From NCBI RefSeq assembly GCF_900078755.1, contig NZ_FKIH01000006.1: 64,000 nucleotides of DNA. One strand, given 5' to 3'. The notes below the pieces were generated by a model that was not told the DNA's origin, ran no database searches, and saw only the letters and a list, made by a program, of their open reading frames with translations. Every line of letters starts with the position of its first letter. Within the stretch, counting starts at the first letter, position 1. Both the position numbers and the translations under genes were made by a program. This DNA is from Ichthyocystis sparus. Its GTDB lineage: Bacteria > Pseudomonadota > Gammaproteobacteria > Burkholderiales > 2013Ark19i. Shown here piece after piece: positions 17,494 to 27,096 of the stretch.

Positions 17494-17541
17494 GCCAAGT
17501 CTTTTATTTGTGTGCTTACAAAATATACCTAAAAAGGCAAT

Positions 17542-18855
17542 ATGCTTTCCGACTCTTATGGTGCTCAAATAGTTTTTCTTGCCGCTCTGCTCATAATATC
17601 TGGTTTTTTTTCCATGGCTGAAACTAGTATGATGTCCGTTAATCGTTATCGCCTTGAAGCACTGTCTGAGAGGGGAGACAGAGGAGCCATTCGTACCATA
17701 AAGTTGTTATCGCAGGTTGATTATTTGCTTGGAACCATATTGCTTGGAAACAATTTGGCCAATGCAGCCGTAGCAACAATAGTAGCTAAGATAAGCCTGG
17801 CTATTTTTGGACAAAAACAGTTTGTGCTGGGTATGACGACAGTTTTTTCTGCCTTTGTAATACTTGTTTTTGCTGAAATTATACCTAAGGTTATCGGTAA
17901 CAGGTTCGCTAATTACATTGCTGTTAGAATTAGTTTTTTTATCCTCTTGTTCTTTCAATTATTTTTCCCAATTATTTATATCACTAGGGTTATTTCTAGA
18001 ACCTTCTTGGCAATTTTTGATGCACTGACTTTTTTTAAAGGTAGTTCTGACAATCACGTAAAGACTAGAGGTACAGAGGTTGGAGGGGAACTTAAGGTTT
18101 TTTTAATGGAGTATTCCAGTCTTATTGTTTCTGAACATAGGGACATGCTTCTTAATTTAGCGACTTTGAGTGAGGTTACAGTAGAAGATTTAATGGTTGC
18201 TCGCCGTAATATTGAAGATATTGATATTTCTCAGCCCATAGAAACCATAATGAAGAAGGTAACCACAGCCCTTCATTCCCGTCTTCCGGTGTACAGAGGT
18301 AACTATCAAGAGATTATAGGTGTATTGCCAGTTAAGAGAATTTTGAGTCTATGGCCAAGAGAGCCGGTTACGGATGAAAAAATAATAGAACTCACACAAA
18401 GGGCAAGTTTTGTTCCTCGCAGTAATTCAGCTTTGGACCAATTGCGTTTTTTTATTGAGACTCATGAACGCTTTGCCATAGTAGTTGATGAGTATGGTGA
18501 AGTCTTGGGAATCTTGACCGCTGATGATATTGTTGATGAAATTATGGGCAAACTTAGTGCTAATCCCATGCCGTTGGGTCAGCCAGTTACATGGGGTAAA
18601 GATAATTCTGTTATCGTGGACGGTGCTGTTCGTTTGAGGGAGTTGAATCGGCGATTGTTATTATCTTTTCCATTGGATGGTGCAAAAACCTTGAATGGGT
18701 GGATTCTTTCACAGTTGAAGGATTTACCTGAGGGTGATGTCTCCATCAGGATTGGCGATGTTGTTGTTGAGACGATTCAGGTATCTGATAAATACGTTAG
18801 ATTGGCAAGGTTAAGACTAATTAGTGACGATAAAAAAAGATGTTCAGTGACATAA
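17542..18855 (+). CDS. CNNM/CBS-domain membrane protein, CorB/YfjD-like
   Basis: A 437-residue inner-membrane protein of the CNNM family linked to magnesium or cobalt efflux. Domains: DUF21 membrane part (residues 1-190, four hydrophobic segments, with FFSMAETSMMSVNRYRLEAL and LGTILLGNNLANAAVATI), a CBS pair (about 205-330, including VDEYGEVLGILTADDIVDEI), and a CorC/HlyC domain (about 345-430). The first membrane helix is complete and the acidic hairpin GDRGA is as in relatives. It is followed after 21 bases by pilB, but a functional link to pili is not implied. Exact ion is unknown. Confidence 0.9.
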   Translation: MLSDSYGAQIVFLAALLIISGFFSMAETSMMSVNRYRLEALSERGDRGAIRTIKLLSQVDYLLGTILLGNNLANAAVATIVAKISLAIFGQKQFVLGMTTVFSAFVILVFAEIIPKVIGNRFANYIAVRISFFILLFFQLFFPIIYITRVISRTFLAIFDALTFFKGSSDNHVKTRGTEVGGELKVFLMEYSSLIVSEHRDMLLNLATLSEVTVEDLMVARRNIEDIDISQPIETIMKKVTTALHSRLPVYRGNYQEIIGVLPVKRILSLWPREPVTDEKIIELTQRASFVPRSNSALDQLRFFIETHERFAIVVDEYGEVLGILTADDIVDEIMGKLSANPMPLGQPVTWGKDNSVIVDGAVRLRELNRRLLLSFPLDGAKTLNGWILSQLKDLPEGDVSIRIGDVVVETIQVSDKYVRLARLRLISDDKKRCSVT

Positions 18856-18876
18856 ATATTTGTGGAACGGTGATCC

Positions 18877-20580
18877 ATGGAAAGATTGTCTGGGTTAGCT
18901 AAGAGCTTTATAAATAAAAAAATTATTAGTAAGTCCGATGCCATTGAGGCTACAAAAAATGCTGAAAAAGAAGGTAATACTTTTATTCATCAGGTTGTGG
19001 TGTCTAATGCAGATATTTCTTCTCAAGTTGCATCGTTTCTGTCAAGCCTAGGGTATCCACTTTTTGATATTAGTAGCTTTAACAGAGAGAAAATTTCAAA
19101 TGATTTGCTAGAGATGAATTGTTTTAAGGACCAGAATAAATGCTTTCCGCTAGTTGTTCGTGATGGTCAATTGTTGTTAGCAGTGTATGACCCTACAGAC
19201 TATCAATTTATAAAGGATGTTGCTTTTCAGACTACCTATAGGATTTACATAGTGGTAGTTGAGTATTGGAAATTGCAAGATTTTTTCTCACTTTGTGCTA
19301 GCAATCGTGGTACTGCTGTTTCTAGCCAAGAGGCCATTGATCTGCTTTCTCAGGTATCAGGTGCTCAAGATTCGTCAAATAATAATGCGACATCATCTGT
19401 GTCTGTTGATGTTGACGAGGCTCCAGTAGTACGGTTTATTCAAAAAGTTATTACGAATGCTATTTCACAGGGAGCGTCTGATATTCACTTTGAACCTTAC
19501 AAGGAGTTCTATCGGGTTCGTTTTCGTAGAGATGGGGTGTTGAAGGAAGTTGCTACTCCCCCTTTCGCTGTAAAGGATTCTATTTCTTCTAGGATAAAGG
19601 TCATTTCTAGATTGGATATTTCTGAGAAGCGCTTGCCACAGGATGGGCGCTCTAGGATAGTCTTGGGTGATTCTAAAGAAGTTGACATGCGGATAAGCAT
19701 ATTGCCTACTTTGCATGGTGAAAAGATAGTAATTCGTATTCTTGATTCGTCAAATGCTTCTTTAGGTATTGATGCCTTAGGGTATGAGCCACCTCAAAGG
19801 GATATATTGTTGGAGGCTATTCATCGTCCTTATGGCATGGTTTTGGTTACAGGTCCTACGGGAAGTGGTAAGACGGTATCCTTATATACATGTCTTAATA
19901 TTCTTAATACTGATGATGTAAATATTTCAACTGCAGAGGATCCGGCAGAAATTAATTTAAGAGGCGTTAATCAGGTAAATGTAGACAATAAGATTGGGTT
20001 GACATTCGCCTCGGCTTTGAAGTCATTTTTGCGACAAGATCCCGATATAATCATGGTTGGTGAGATTCGTGATATAGAAACGGCTGAGGTGGCTATTAAA
20101 GCAGCTCAAACTGGGCACTTGGTTTTATCTACGCTACATACTAACGATGCACCAAGTACTCTTACGCGCCTTATTAATATAGGAATACCTACGTACAATA
20201 TCGCTTCCACAGTTCATTTGATTACTGCACAGAGGCTTGTGAGGAAACTTTGTGAATTTTGTAAGGATATTGTTGATATTCCTAAGGAAGTTTTGTTAAA
20301 TGCAGGTTTTTTGGAGTCAGAACTTGATGGGTTGCAGGTATATCAACCGAAGGGATGTGACAAATGCACTGGCTCTGGGTATAAGGGAAGAACTGGTGTA
20401 TATCAAGTCATGCCTGTTTCTCCCGCTATAGAGGAAATTATCTTAAAGGGCGGAGGTACTTCCGAGATTGCTGGGCAAGCAAAATTGGATGGAATAAATG
20501 ATTTGCGTCGTTCAGGCCTGCTTAAGGTTTCTCGTGGTGAAACATCACTGGAGGAGATTTTGAGCTCCACAAACGCCTAA
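18877..20580 (+). CDS. pilB: Type IV pilus assembly ATPase PilB
   Basis: PilB is the cytoplasmic motor that extends type IV pili. The 567 residues comprise an N-terminal MshEN-like domain (about 1-150), a linker, and the secretion ATPase core. Seen: Walker A GPTGSGKTVS, Asp box region ISTAEDPAEI, Walker B DPDIIMVGEIRD, His box TGHLVLSTLHTNDA, and the zinc tetracysteine CEFC...CDKCTGSGYKGR. MshEN domains in some relatives bind c-di-GMP; I did not verify the binding residues. It heads the pilB-pilC-pilD set. Confidence 0.97.
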   Translation: MERLSGLAKSFINKKIISKSDAIEATKNAEKEGNTFIHQVVVSNADISSQVASFLSSLGYPLFDISSFNREKISNDLLEMNCFKDQNKCFPLVVRDGQLLLAVYDPTDYQFIKDVAFQTTYRIYIVVVEYWKLQDFFSLCASNRGTAVSSQEAIDLLSQVSGAQDSSNNNATSSVSVDVDEAPVVRFIQKVITNAISQGASDIHFEPYKEFYRVRFRRDGVLKEVATPPFAVKDSISSRIKVISRLDISEKRLPQDGRSRIVLGDSKEVDMRISILPTLHGEKIVIRILDSSNASLGIDALGYEPPQRDILLEAIHRPYGMVLVTGPTGSGKTVSLYTCLNILNTDDVNISTAEDPAEINLRGVNQVNVDNKIGLTFASALKSFLRQDPDIIMVGEIRDIETAEVAIKAAQTGHLVLSTLHTNDAPSTLTRLINIGIPTYNIASTVHLITAQRLVRKLCEFCKDIVDIPKEVLLNAGFLESELDGLQVYQPKGCDKCTGSGYKGRTGVYQVMPVSPAIEEIILKGGGTSEIAGQAKLDGINDLRRSGLLKVSRGETSLEEILSSTNA

Positions 20581-20616
20581 AAATGAAGGCACTAAAAATT
20601 ATTAGGGTGGATGTAT

Positions 20617-21837
20617 ATGGCTGACACTAGTAAGTCTGGTAAGAGCTTTCTTTTCTCTTGGAAGGCTAAAGATAAGACGGGAGAGTATGTTTCTGGACAG
20701 TTAAGAAGCAAATCCCGAAGTGATGCTATCGAGAACCTGAAGAAGCAAGGTTACTTTGTTACCTCTGTAAAGTTGGTCAGTGAGAGGAGCTTCTCTGGTC
20801 GAATAAAGCAAAAAGACATAATTTCCTTTTCTGGCCAATTGTCAACTATGCTTAGAGCAGGGGTTCCTTTATTGCAGAGTCTAAACATGATTGCCAGCTC
20901 CCAGAGAAAGGCAGCTATGGCAAATATTATTAATAATTTGTCACAGGAAGTTAGGAAGGGTTCAAGTTTTGCCAAGGCCCTTTCCGATGCCCCGCATGTA
21001 TTTGATGAACTTTTTATTAGCATGGTGGCTGCAGGCGAACAGTCTGGTATGTTGGAGAAAATGTTATCTAGGCTGTCGGTGTACCTTGAGAAATCTGCAA
21101 AGTTGAAGTCACAAGTGAAAACAGCCTTAATCTATCCTTTATCTGTTATTGGTATAGCTATCATAGTCATTATAGTCATGATGGTATGGGTTATTCCATC
21201 TTTTCAGAACATATTTGAAAATATGGGAGCAGAGCTCCCAGCGCTTACGCAGATACTTGTTAATGCCTCTAATTTTATTATTAAACACGGGGTTAAGCTG
21301 GCCGTGGGACTAGCTGGTCTTATTTTTTTTACTATAAGGACATACCGTAGCAGCTTGTTATTACAGAGATTTTTCCAAAAAAAGATTGCCAAGGTACCTG
21401 TTATTGGTAAGATAATCACATTGGCAGTATTGTCCAGGTGGCTGCGTACCATGGTTACTATGACTAAAGCAGGTATGCCTTTGGTGGATGCTCTTGATTT
21501 TAGCGCTCGTTCTGCTGACAATATCGTAGTTTATGATGATACTGCTGATCTCATAAGACAAGTTCATTCGGGTGTCTCTTTGAGTGTTGCTATGAGAACG
21601 TGTTCTGTATTTCCAGAGTTGATGATGCAGTTTGTTTCCATTGGAGAAGAGTCAGGGCGGTTGGAAGAGATGCTTTCAAAGGTTGCTGAAATGTACGAAG
21701 ATGAGGTAGATGTTATGGTCAAGAACCTTTCTTCTCTGCTAGAGCCGATTATTATCTTTGTATTAGGAGGTACTGTGGCCTTTATCATTTCAGCTATGTA
21801 CATGCCGATATTTAAGATGGGAGCGGCCGTTGGTTAA
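20617..21837 (+). CDS. pilC: Type IV pilus inner-membrane platform protein PilC
   Basis: PilC is the inner-membrane platform on which PilB and PilT act. The 406 residues contain two T2SSF domains (about 70-195 and 275-395), each followed by hydrophobic membrane segments (VIGIAIIVIIVMMVWVIPSF and a C-terminal FVLGGTVAFIISAMYMPIF). Typical motifs are FSGQLSTMLRAGVPLLQSL and GEESGRLEEMLSKVAEMYE. I prefer the ATG at 20617, which gives seven bases after AGGGTGG; the ATG at 20611 abuts that site. It follows pilB by 36 bases. Confidence 0.96.
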   Translation: MADTSKSGKSFLFSWKAKDKTGEYVSGQLRSKSRSDAIENLKKQGYFVTSVKLVSERSFSGRIKQKDIISFSGQLSTMLRAGVPLLQSLNMIASSQRKAAMANIINNLSQEVRKGSSFAKALSDAPHVFDELFISMVAAGEQSGMLEKMLSRLSVYLEKSAKLKSQVKTALIYPLSVIGIAIIVIIVMMVWVIPSFQNIFENMGAELPALTQILVNASNFIIKHGVKLAVGLAGLIFFTIRTYRSSLLLQRFFQKKIAKVPVIGKIITLAVLSRWLRTMVTMTKAGMPLVDALDFSARSADNIVVYDDTADLIRQVHSGVSLSVAMRTCSVFPELMMQFVSIGEESGRLEEMLSKVAEMYEDEVDVMVKNLSSLLEPIIIFVLGGTVAFIISAMYMPIFKMGAAVG

Positions 21838-21839
21838 AG

Positions 21840-22733
21840 ATGGTTGATTATTTTCATGGCAACATAGAAGTATTTTGGGTATTGGTGGTTGTTGGGGGAT
21901 TGATTTTTGGTAGTCTGACCAACGCAGTAGTATATAGGTTACCTAAACTGCTGATGGCAGGCTGGCGCGAGGAGGCCTGTTCCATACTGAAGCTTGATAG
22001 TGTCAAGAGTGAGGAACCTTGTGATTGGAGTTTGTTTTCTCGCTCTTGCTGTCCCAACTGTTTGCACCAAATTAGTTGGTGGCAGAATGTCCCGGTACTA
22101 AGCTACATATATCTAAGTGGGCGTTGTTTCTTTTGCAAACAGCCCATATCTAGGCGTTATCCCATAGTTGAGCTATCTGGCGCTTTGTTGATGTTTTTGG
22201 CATTTTTTCGCTTTGGTCCAACAGTTAAGTTTTTATGTTCTGCTGTTTTGGGGTTCTACCTACTAATTGCTGCATTGATAGACTTTGACACCCAACTTTT
22301 ACCAGATGAGATAACCTGGCCGTTGCTAATGATGGGCCTGCTTGTAAATAGCTTCTCAGTTTTTGTTCCATTGCATGATTCTGTTTGGGGATCAATTGTT
22401 GGGTACTATTGTTTGTGGTCGGTCTATTGGATTTTTTTTTGGTTAACCAAGAAGCATGGTTTTGGCTTTGGTGACTTTAAACTTATGTGTGCTTTGGGGG
22501 CGTGGTTAGGCTGGAAATCTATTCCATTTGTTGTTTTTGGCGCATGTATAGAAGCTCTTTTAATCTCATTTATATGTTTCTTATTGTCGTATAAACCAGG
22601 ATGCTCTAAAACAGAAGGTAAATTCCTACATTGGCAGATTCCGTTTGGCCCATACTTGGCTTTTATGGGGTGGATTGCAATATTTTTTGTAGACAAACAA
22701 TACTTCTATCCGTACATTCTCCATATTCACTGA
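21840..22733 (+). CDS. pilD: Prepilin leader peptidase / N-methyltransferase PilD
   Basis: PilD removes the leader from type IV prepilins and methylates the new N-terminus. The 297-residue membrane protein shows the N-terminal domain with two CxxC pairs (CPNC and CFFC) that bind zinc, and the two catalytic aspartates in ALIDFDTQLLPDEITWPL and GFGFGDFKL (the GxGD motif). Seven or eight hydrophobic segments are visible. It begins three bases after the pilC stop. No pilin gene is in the window. Confidence 0.96.
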   Translation: MVDYFHGNIEVFWVLVVVGGLIFGSLTNAVVYRLPKLLMAGWREEACSILKLDSVKSEEPCDWSLFSRSCCPNCLHQISWWQNVPVLSYIYLSGRCFFCKQPISRRYPIVELSGALLMFLAFFRFGPTVKFLCSAVLGFYLLIAALIDFDTQLLPDEITWPLLMMGLLVNSFSVFVPLHDSVWGSIVGYYCLWSVYWIFFWLTKKHGFGFGDFKLMCALGAWLGWKSIPFVVFGACIEALLISFICFLLSYKPGCSKTEGKFLHWQIPFGPYLAFMGWIAIFFVDKQYFYPYILHIH

Positions 22734-22786
22734 ATGAGTTGGCTGTTGTAATCTATGGAGGTGTTTTAATTACTTGGTACGCCGTA

Positions 22787-23107
22787 ATGCCTACTTATTC
22801 ATACTGTTGTCGAAATTGTGGTTACAAGAGCAGCCACTGGCAGAAAATGTCTGACCCACACTTTGTAAAGTGTCCTTCGTGTCTTTCCAATGATTATTGT
22901 CGCCTCGTTTCTGCTCCATCGTTTAAGTTAAAAGGTTCTGGTTGGTATGCTACTGATTTTAAGTCTTCCAGCGTAGTTGAGGGTACATCTTCTCCCCAAG
23001 GTGGGGATGTGGTTAAGAAAATTGACTCTGATAAGCAAGTTAACACTGCTGGTGCTGCCGAGCCTACAGTTGCCAGTGCAAGTAGTAACTCGGGCTCAGA
23101 AGGTTAG
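22787..23107 (+). CDS. FmdB-like zinc-ribbon protein
   Basis: A 106-residue protein with an N-terminal zinc ribbon: MPTYSYCCRNCGY with a CxxC, then CPSC after about 22 residues, then the family segment FKLKGSGWYATDF. The C-terminal third is Ser/Ala/Gly rich and probably disordered. Such proteins (FmdB/CxxC-CxxC family) are often called regulatory, but function is not established. The ATG at 22787 gives the family start, yet GGAGG at 22757-22761 lies 25 bases before it and is better placed for an in-frame ATT at 22769. In betaproteobacteria it commonly lies beside DUF502 and aspS, as here. Confidence 0.85.
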   Translation: MPTYSYCCRNCGYKSSHWQKMSDPHFVKCPSCLSNDYCRLVSAPSFKLKGSGWYATDFKSSSVVEGTSSPQGGDVVKKIDSDKQVNTAGAAEPTVASASSNSGSEG

Positions 23108-23148
23108 TAATTTTTAGTGGCGAAATAATAATACTGCAGGATACACTT

Positions 23149-23760
23149 ATGAAGCTGAAAAAGGTTTTTTTTACCGGCTTGTTGGTTTGGGCGCCCGTAA
23201 TTATTACCATCTGGATAGTTAAGCTTGTTGTTATGACCTTAGACGGGTTTATTTCCTATCTGCCATCGTCTTGGCAACCTTCGAATATTTTGGGTTCCAA
23301 AATTGCCGGGATAGGTTTTTTTTTCAGCATAGCCATAGTGTTTGTTACTGGTCTTATTGCCTCAAACTATGTTGGGCGCCGCCTTGTTGAACTTGGGGAA
23401 CTTATTATTTGCAAGATTCCTATAGTTAATCGTATTTACGTAAGTGTGAAACAGGTTAGTGATACTTTGCTTCTTGATTCTAGTACTAACTTTGGTCAGG
23501 TTGTGTTAGTAGATTTTTTGGGAAGTAAGTCAATTGCCTTTGTAACTGGTAAATCCTCTTCTCTCGTTACAAGTTCTCTGAATAATGTGGAATTGGGATA
23601 TCTAAACGTATTTGTTCCAACCACCCCAAATCCAACGTCTGGATATATGGTGATTGTTCCCTCTTCTTCGGTTGTATTTTTACCTTTGAGTGTGGAACAA
23701 GCGCTTAAACATGTCATATCAATGGGTTCTGTCAATCCTGAAACTAATGAGAACGATTAG
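23149..23760 (+). CDS. DUF502 family membrane protein
   Basis: A 203-residue inner-membrane protein of the DUF502 family. Seen: N-terminal membrane helix KKVFFTGLLVWAPVIITIWI, second helix IGFFFSIAIVFVTGLIASNYVGRR (about residues 58-80), then KIPIVNRIYVSVKQVSDTLL, AFVTGK and VFVPTTPNPTSGYMVIVP. These conserved pieces match the family closely. Function unknown; the gene very often precedes aspS in betaproteobacteria. It ends 34 bases before aspS, so a shared transcript with the FmdB-like gene and aspS is likely. Confidence 0.92.
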   Translation: MKLKKVFFTGLLVWAPVIITIWIVKLVVMTLDGFISYLPSSWQPSNILGSKIAGIGFFFSIAIVFVTGLIASNYVGRRLVELGELIICKIPIVNRIYVSVKQVSDTLLLDSSTNFGQVVLVDFLGSKSIAFVTGKSSSLVTSSLNNVELGYLNVFVPTTPNPTSGYMVIVPSSSVVFLPLSVEQALKHVISMGSVNPETNEND

Positions 23761-23794
23761 TTGATTTAATGGTTTTTCCTTTTAGGAGATGTTA

Positions 23795-25579
23795 GTGCGG
23801 TCTCATTATTGTGGTGTTTTGTCTTTAGATAATGTTGGTACGGATGTTTCTTTGTGTGGGTGGGTACATAGTGTTAGAGACCACGGGGGAGTTCTATTTG
23901 TTTCCTTGAGGGACCGTGAAGGTTTAGTTCAGGTCGTGTTTCATCCGCAGGATGCTGATATGTTCAGGCGAGCAAACGATTTGCGTAGCGAATTCGTTGT
24001 ACGTATTTTGGGTGCTGTTGTTCGTAGAACCCCAGAAACGGTGAATGATCAGCTCTCAACTGGTGAAATAGAGGTGCATGCCTCCAGTTTGGAAATAATC
24101 AATTCCTCCTTGACACCACCATTTCATTTTGATGATCAAATATCAGATGTAGTTCGTTTGAGCTACCGGGTATTGGATCTTCGTCGTCCCGATATGCAGA
24201 GAAATTTGTTTACACGTTACCTAGTTACACGTGCTTTTAGACACTTTTTTGATCATCGAGGTTTTATTGAAATTGAAACTCCTTTGTTAACCAGATCAAC
24301 CCCCGAAGGGGCTCGTGACTATTTGGTACCCTCTAGAGTTCATGCCGGGGAATTTTTTGCTTTACCTCAGTCACCACAGCTGTTTAAACAGATGATTATG
24401 GTGGCAGGCTTTGATCGTTATTATCAGGTAGCTCGATGTTTTCGAGATGAGGATTTGCGTGCCGATCGTCAGCCAGAGTTTACTCAAATAGATGTCGAGA
24501 TGTCTTTTTCTTCTCAGGAAGAAATAATGAAGTTGATGGAGTGTTGTTTGCTTGAAGTTTTTAAATCGGTGGGAATTGATCTTCCCGGACCTATTCCTAC
24601 AATGGATTATAAATATGCTATGTCCAAATATGGGACAGATAAACCGGATTTGCGTCTTCCCCTAGTTTTAACTGAGCTGACTGATGTATCAAAGGATGTG
24701 GACTTTCAGGTATTTTCACGCGCAGCTAATTCCAAGAGAGGTAGAGTTGCTGCGTTACGTGTACCAGCTGAAGTTTTTCTAAGTCGCGGTGAAATTGATT
24801 CTTATACCAAATTTGTGATGCAGTACGGTGCTAGGGGGCTCGCATGGATTAGATTTAACGATGTCTCTCGCTTTTTGAAAACCGGATCACGTGATGGTCT
24901 TCAATCTCCGATTGTTAAAAATTTAAGTGACTTGTTTTTGAAAACGCTAATTGAACGTTCGGGTGTCGTTGATGGTGATCTGGTATTTTTCGGTGCTGAT
25001 AATGAGAGTATAGTTTGCGCTGCCTTGGGGGCTTTGCGCGTACGAATATCTAAAGATAAAGGCTTAATTAATGATGGTTGGTATCCGCTGTGGGTGGTTA
25101 ATTTCCCCTTATTTGAAATAGATAGAGATTCAGGTAACGTGTTATCTAGGCATCATCCTTTTACTGCTCCCATTAATGCAGATGATATTGATAACCCAGA
25201 CTCATGTTTGTCTCAGGCCTATGATTTGGTTCTTAACGGGATAGAGATCGCCGGAGGGTCAGTGCGTATACATAATCCTGCTATTCAAGAAAAAGTATTT
25301 CGTGTCTTGGGGATCAGTTCCGATGAAGCTAATGATAAGTTCGGATTTTTTCTGAATGTTCTTCGTTACGGGACACCTCCACACGGGGGTATTGCTTTTG
25401 GACTTGATAGAATTTCTGCCATGATTTGTGGAGAGGATTCTATACGGGATGTGATTGCGTTTCCCAAGACGCAAAAGGCGCAGTGTATTCTTACCGGATC
25501 GCCAAGCGCTGTTAGCGATGAACAATTAGATCAACTTGGAATATCGGTAAATAGCCTAGAAGGTCAATTTGTTGTTTGA
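23795..25579 (+). CDS. aspS: Aspartate-tRNA ligase
   Basis: AspS charges tRNA-Asp in the cytoplasm. Start: GTG at 23795, six bases after AGGAG (23784-23788), gives 594 residues and the family start VRSHYCGVLSLDNVG; the ATG at 23789 abuts the binding site. Seen: anticodon-binding OB fold (CGWVHSVRDHGGVLFVSLRD), the catalytic core with RCFRDEDLRADRQPEFTQ (motif 2), the bacterial insertion domain, and GGIAFGLDRISAM (motif 3). The last 16 bases are also coding for lgt on the other strand. Confidence 0.97.
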   Translation: MRSHYCGVLSLDNVGTDVSLCGWVHSVRDHGGVLFVSLRDREGLVQVVFHPQDADMFRRANDLRSEFVVRILGAVVRRTPETVNDQLSTGEIEVHASSLEIINSSLTPPFHFDDQISDVVRLSYRVLDLRRPDMQRNLFTRYLVTRAFRHFFDHRGFIEIETPLLTRSTPEGARDYLVPSRVHAGEFFALPQSPQLFKQMIMVAGFDRYYQVARCFRDEDLRADRQPEFTQIDVEMSFSSQEEIMKLMECCLLEVFKSVGIDLPGPIPTMDYKYAMSKYGTDKPDLRLPLVLTELTDVSKDVDFQVFSRAANSKRGRVAALRVPAEVFLSRGEIDSYTKFVMQYGARGLAWIRFNDVSRFLKTGSRDGLQSPIVKNLSDLFLKTLIERSGVVDGDLVFFGADNESIVCAALGALRVRISKDKGLINDGWYPLWVVNFPLFEIDRDSGNVLSRHHPFTAPINADDIDNPDSCLSQAYDLVLNGIEIAGGSVRIHNPAIQEKVFRVLGISSDEANDKFGFFLNVLRYGTPPHGGIAFGLDRISAMICGEDSIRDVIAFPKTQKAQCILTGSPSAVSDEQLDQLGISVNSLEGQFVV

Positions 25580-26370
25580 TCTTTAGGTTGAAAAAAGTAA
25601 GCATATATAAGCATGCCTACTCCGCCAATGAACATAGGTACGCAGTAATATTGGCCCATGGAGAGAGTAATACCAAGGCCTTTCACAGATATTACTCCAT
25701 CAGGCACCCTGAATATTTCTGTAAATGATCTGGTCAAGGAATATACTACAAGGTACAGTCCCGCGGTTGCACACCTAGGCCTTGGCTTTAAGGTGAAGGC
25801 CCACATTATTATGAAGAATAATATCCCATCTATTCCAGCTTGATATATTTGCGACGGGTGGCGGGGAACATAATCTACATGCGGGAATACGACCGCCCAT
25901 GGTACTTCCGTCGGCTTTCCTATTAGTTCCGAATTTATGAAATTTCCAATCCGTCCTAGAGCATATCCGGGTATTACCGAAGGTGCTACAAATTCAATTG
26001 TTCTAATAAAGTCTAGCTTATGTTGGTAGCTCATAATTATTACTGATATGATTACACCAGCTAATCCTCCATGAAAAGACATTCCACCATGCCAGACTTT
26101 TATAATTTCAGAAGGATGATTTAAATATAGGAAGGGCCTGTACAAAATAATTTCTCCTAATCTCCCACCTATTACAACACCCAGTACACCATAGACAACC
26201 ATTGTATCAATCAGTTCTGTACTTACCCATTGATAATGTGGAAAATTTCTTCTGTAGTAGGAAAGGAGCATGAAACATAGGAAGCCCAGGAAGTACATAA
26301 TCCCGTACCAGTAGACCTTTACTTGACCTAGGTGCAACGCTACAGGGTCTATATTTGGGTGAATGAACAT
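25564..26370 (-). CDS. lgt: Prolipoprotein diacylglyceryl transferase
   Basis: Lgt adds a diacylglycerol to the cysteine of lipoprotein precursors in the inner membrane. The 268 residues show several membrane segments and the conserved pieces GGRLGEIILYRPFLY, WHGGMSFHGGLAG (with the catalytic His/Arg region), IPGYALGRIGNFINSELIG, and HPSQIYQAGIDG. Lengths match E. coli Lgt within about 25 residues. It converges with aspS and shares 16 bases at the 3' end. Divergent from plsY, which also builds membrane lipids. Confidence 0.95.
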   Translation of the reverse strand: MFIHPNIDPVALHLGQVKVYWYGIMYFLGFLCFMLLSYYRRNFPHYQWVSTELIDTMVVYGVLGVVIGGRLGEIILYRPFLYLNHPSEIIKVWHGGMSFHGGLAGVIISVIIMSYQHKLDFIRTIEFVAPSVIPGYALGRIGNFINSELIGKPTEVPWAVVFPHVDYVPRHPSQIYQAGIDGILFFIIMWAFTLKPRPRCATAGLYLVVYSLTRSFTEIFRVPDGVISVKGLGITLSMGQYYCVPMFIGGVGMLIYAYFFQPKDQTTN

Positions 26371-26463
26371 GTATGGCCCACCGAGATTAGTAGAAGTGTT
26401 GAGTAGATTATAGAATATGGGGTTGATTTAGTCTTGTTATTTTACAGTTATAGGGTATAGCAC

Positions 26464-27075
26464 ATGTTATGTATAGAGAACTCATTGTTTTTATTTCTAG
26501 TATCTTATCTGTTGGGTTCATTCTCGTTTGCTATTGTGTTGAGTAAATTTTTTAATCTTCCTGACCCCCGTTCCTATGGGTCTCACTCTGCAGGTGCAAC
26601 CAACGTTTTTCGGGCAAGTAAGTACATTGCGTTTTTTACTTTGATTGGTGATATATCTAAGGCCTATTTTGTAATGCGTATACCACATCTTAACCACGTA
26701 TATTTGGATTTTCCTGTATGTCCATATGATTTTTCAATTCTGTTGTTAGGCGTGATACTTGGGCATATTTTTTCTGTATTCAATTCTTTCCATGGTGGAA
26801 AAGGGGTTGCTTGCCTCATTGGAGCCACTTTTGCCATTGATTCATTGTCAGCAACTATTGGGTTAGCACTTATGGCATTAATTATTGTAATTACTAGATA
26901 TTCATTCCTATCTACTTTATCTGGATTGATATTAATGGCAGTTATTTTGGCTATCAGACTGCCCATCAGTCCCTTGATAGGGTCTTATATTTGTGCTTTG
27001 GTACTGATAATCAGTAGGCACCGATCCAATATTATCCGTTTTTTAAATGGAAACGAAAACAAATTACGATTTTAG
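26464..27075 (+). CDS. plsY: Acyl-phosphate glycerol-3-phosphate acyltransferase
   Basis: PlsY moves an acyl group from acyl-phosphate to glycerol 3-phosphate, the first step of phospholipid synthesis. The 203-residue membrane protein has the three family motifs: SYLLGSFSFAIVLSK, GSHSAGATNVFRAS and FHGGKGVACLIG (the GGKGVA loop). Five hydrophobic segments are visible. Divergent from lgt with 93 bases between; converges with the regulator at 27097. The upstream partner plsX is not in the window. Confidence 0.94.
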   Translation: MLCIENSLFLFLVSYLLGSFSFAIVLSKFFNLPDPRSYGSHSAGATNVFRASKYIAFFTLIGDISKAYFVMRIPHLNHVYLDFPVCPYDFSILLLGVILGHIFSVFNSFHGGKGVACLIGATFAIDSLSATIGLALMALIIVITRYSFLSTLSGLILMAVILAIRLPISPLIGSYICALVLIISRHRSNIIRFLNGNENKLRF

Positions 27076-27096
27076 TTGTTACGAACAGATGTTGTT

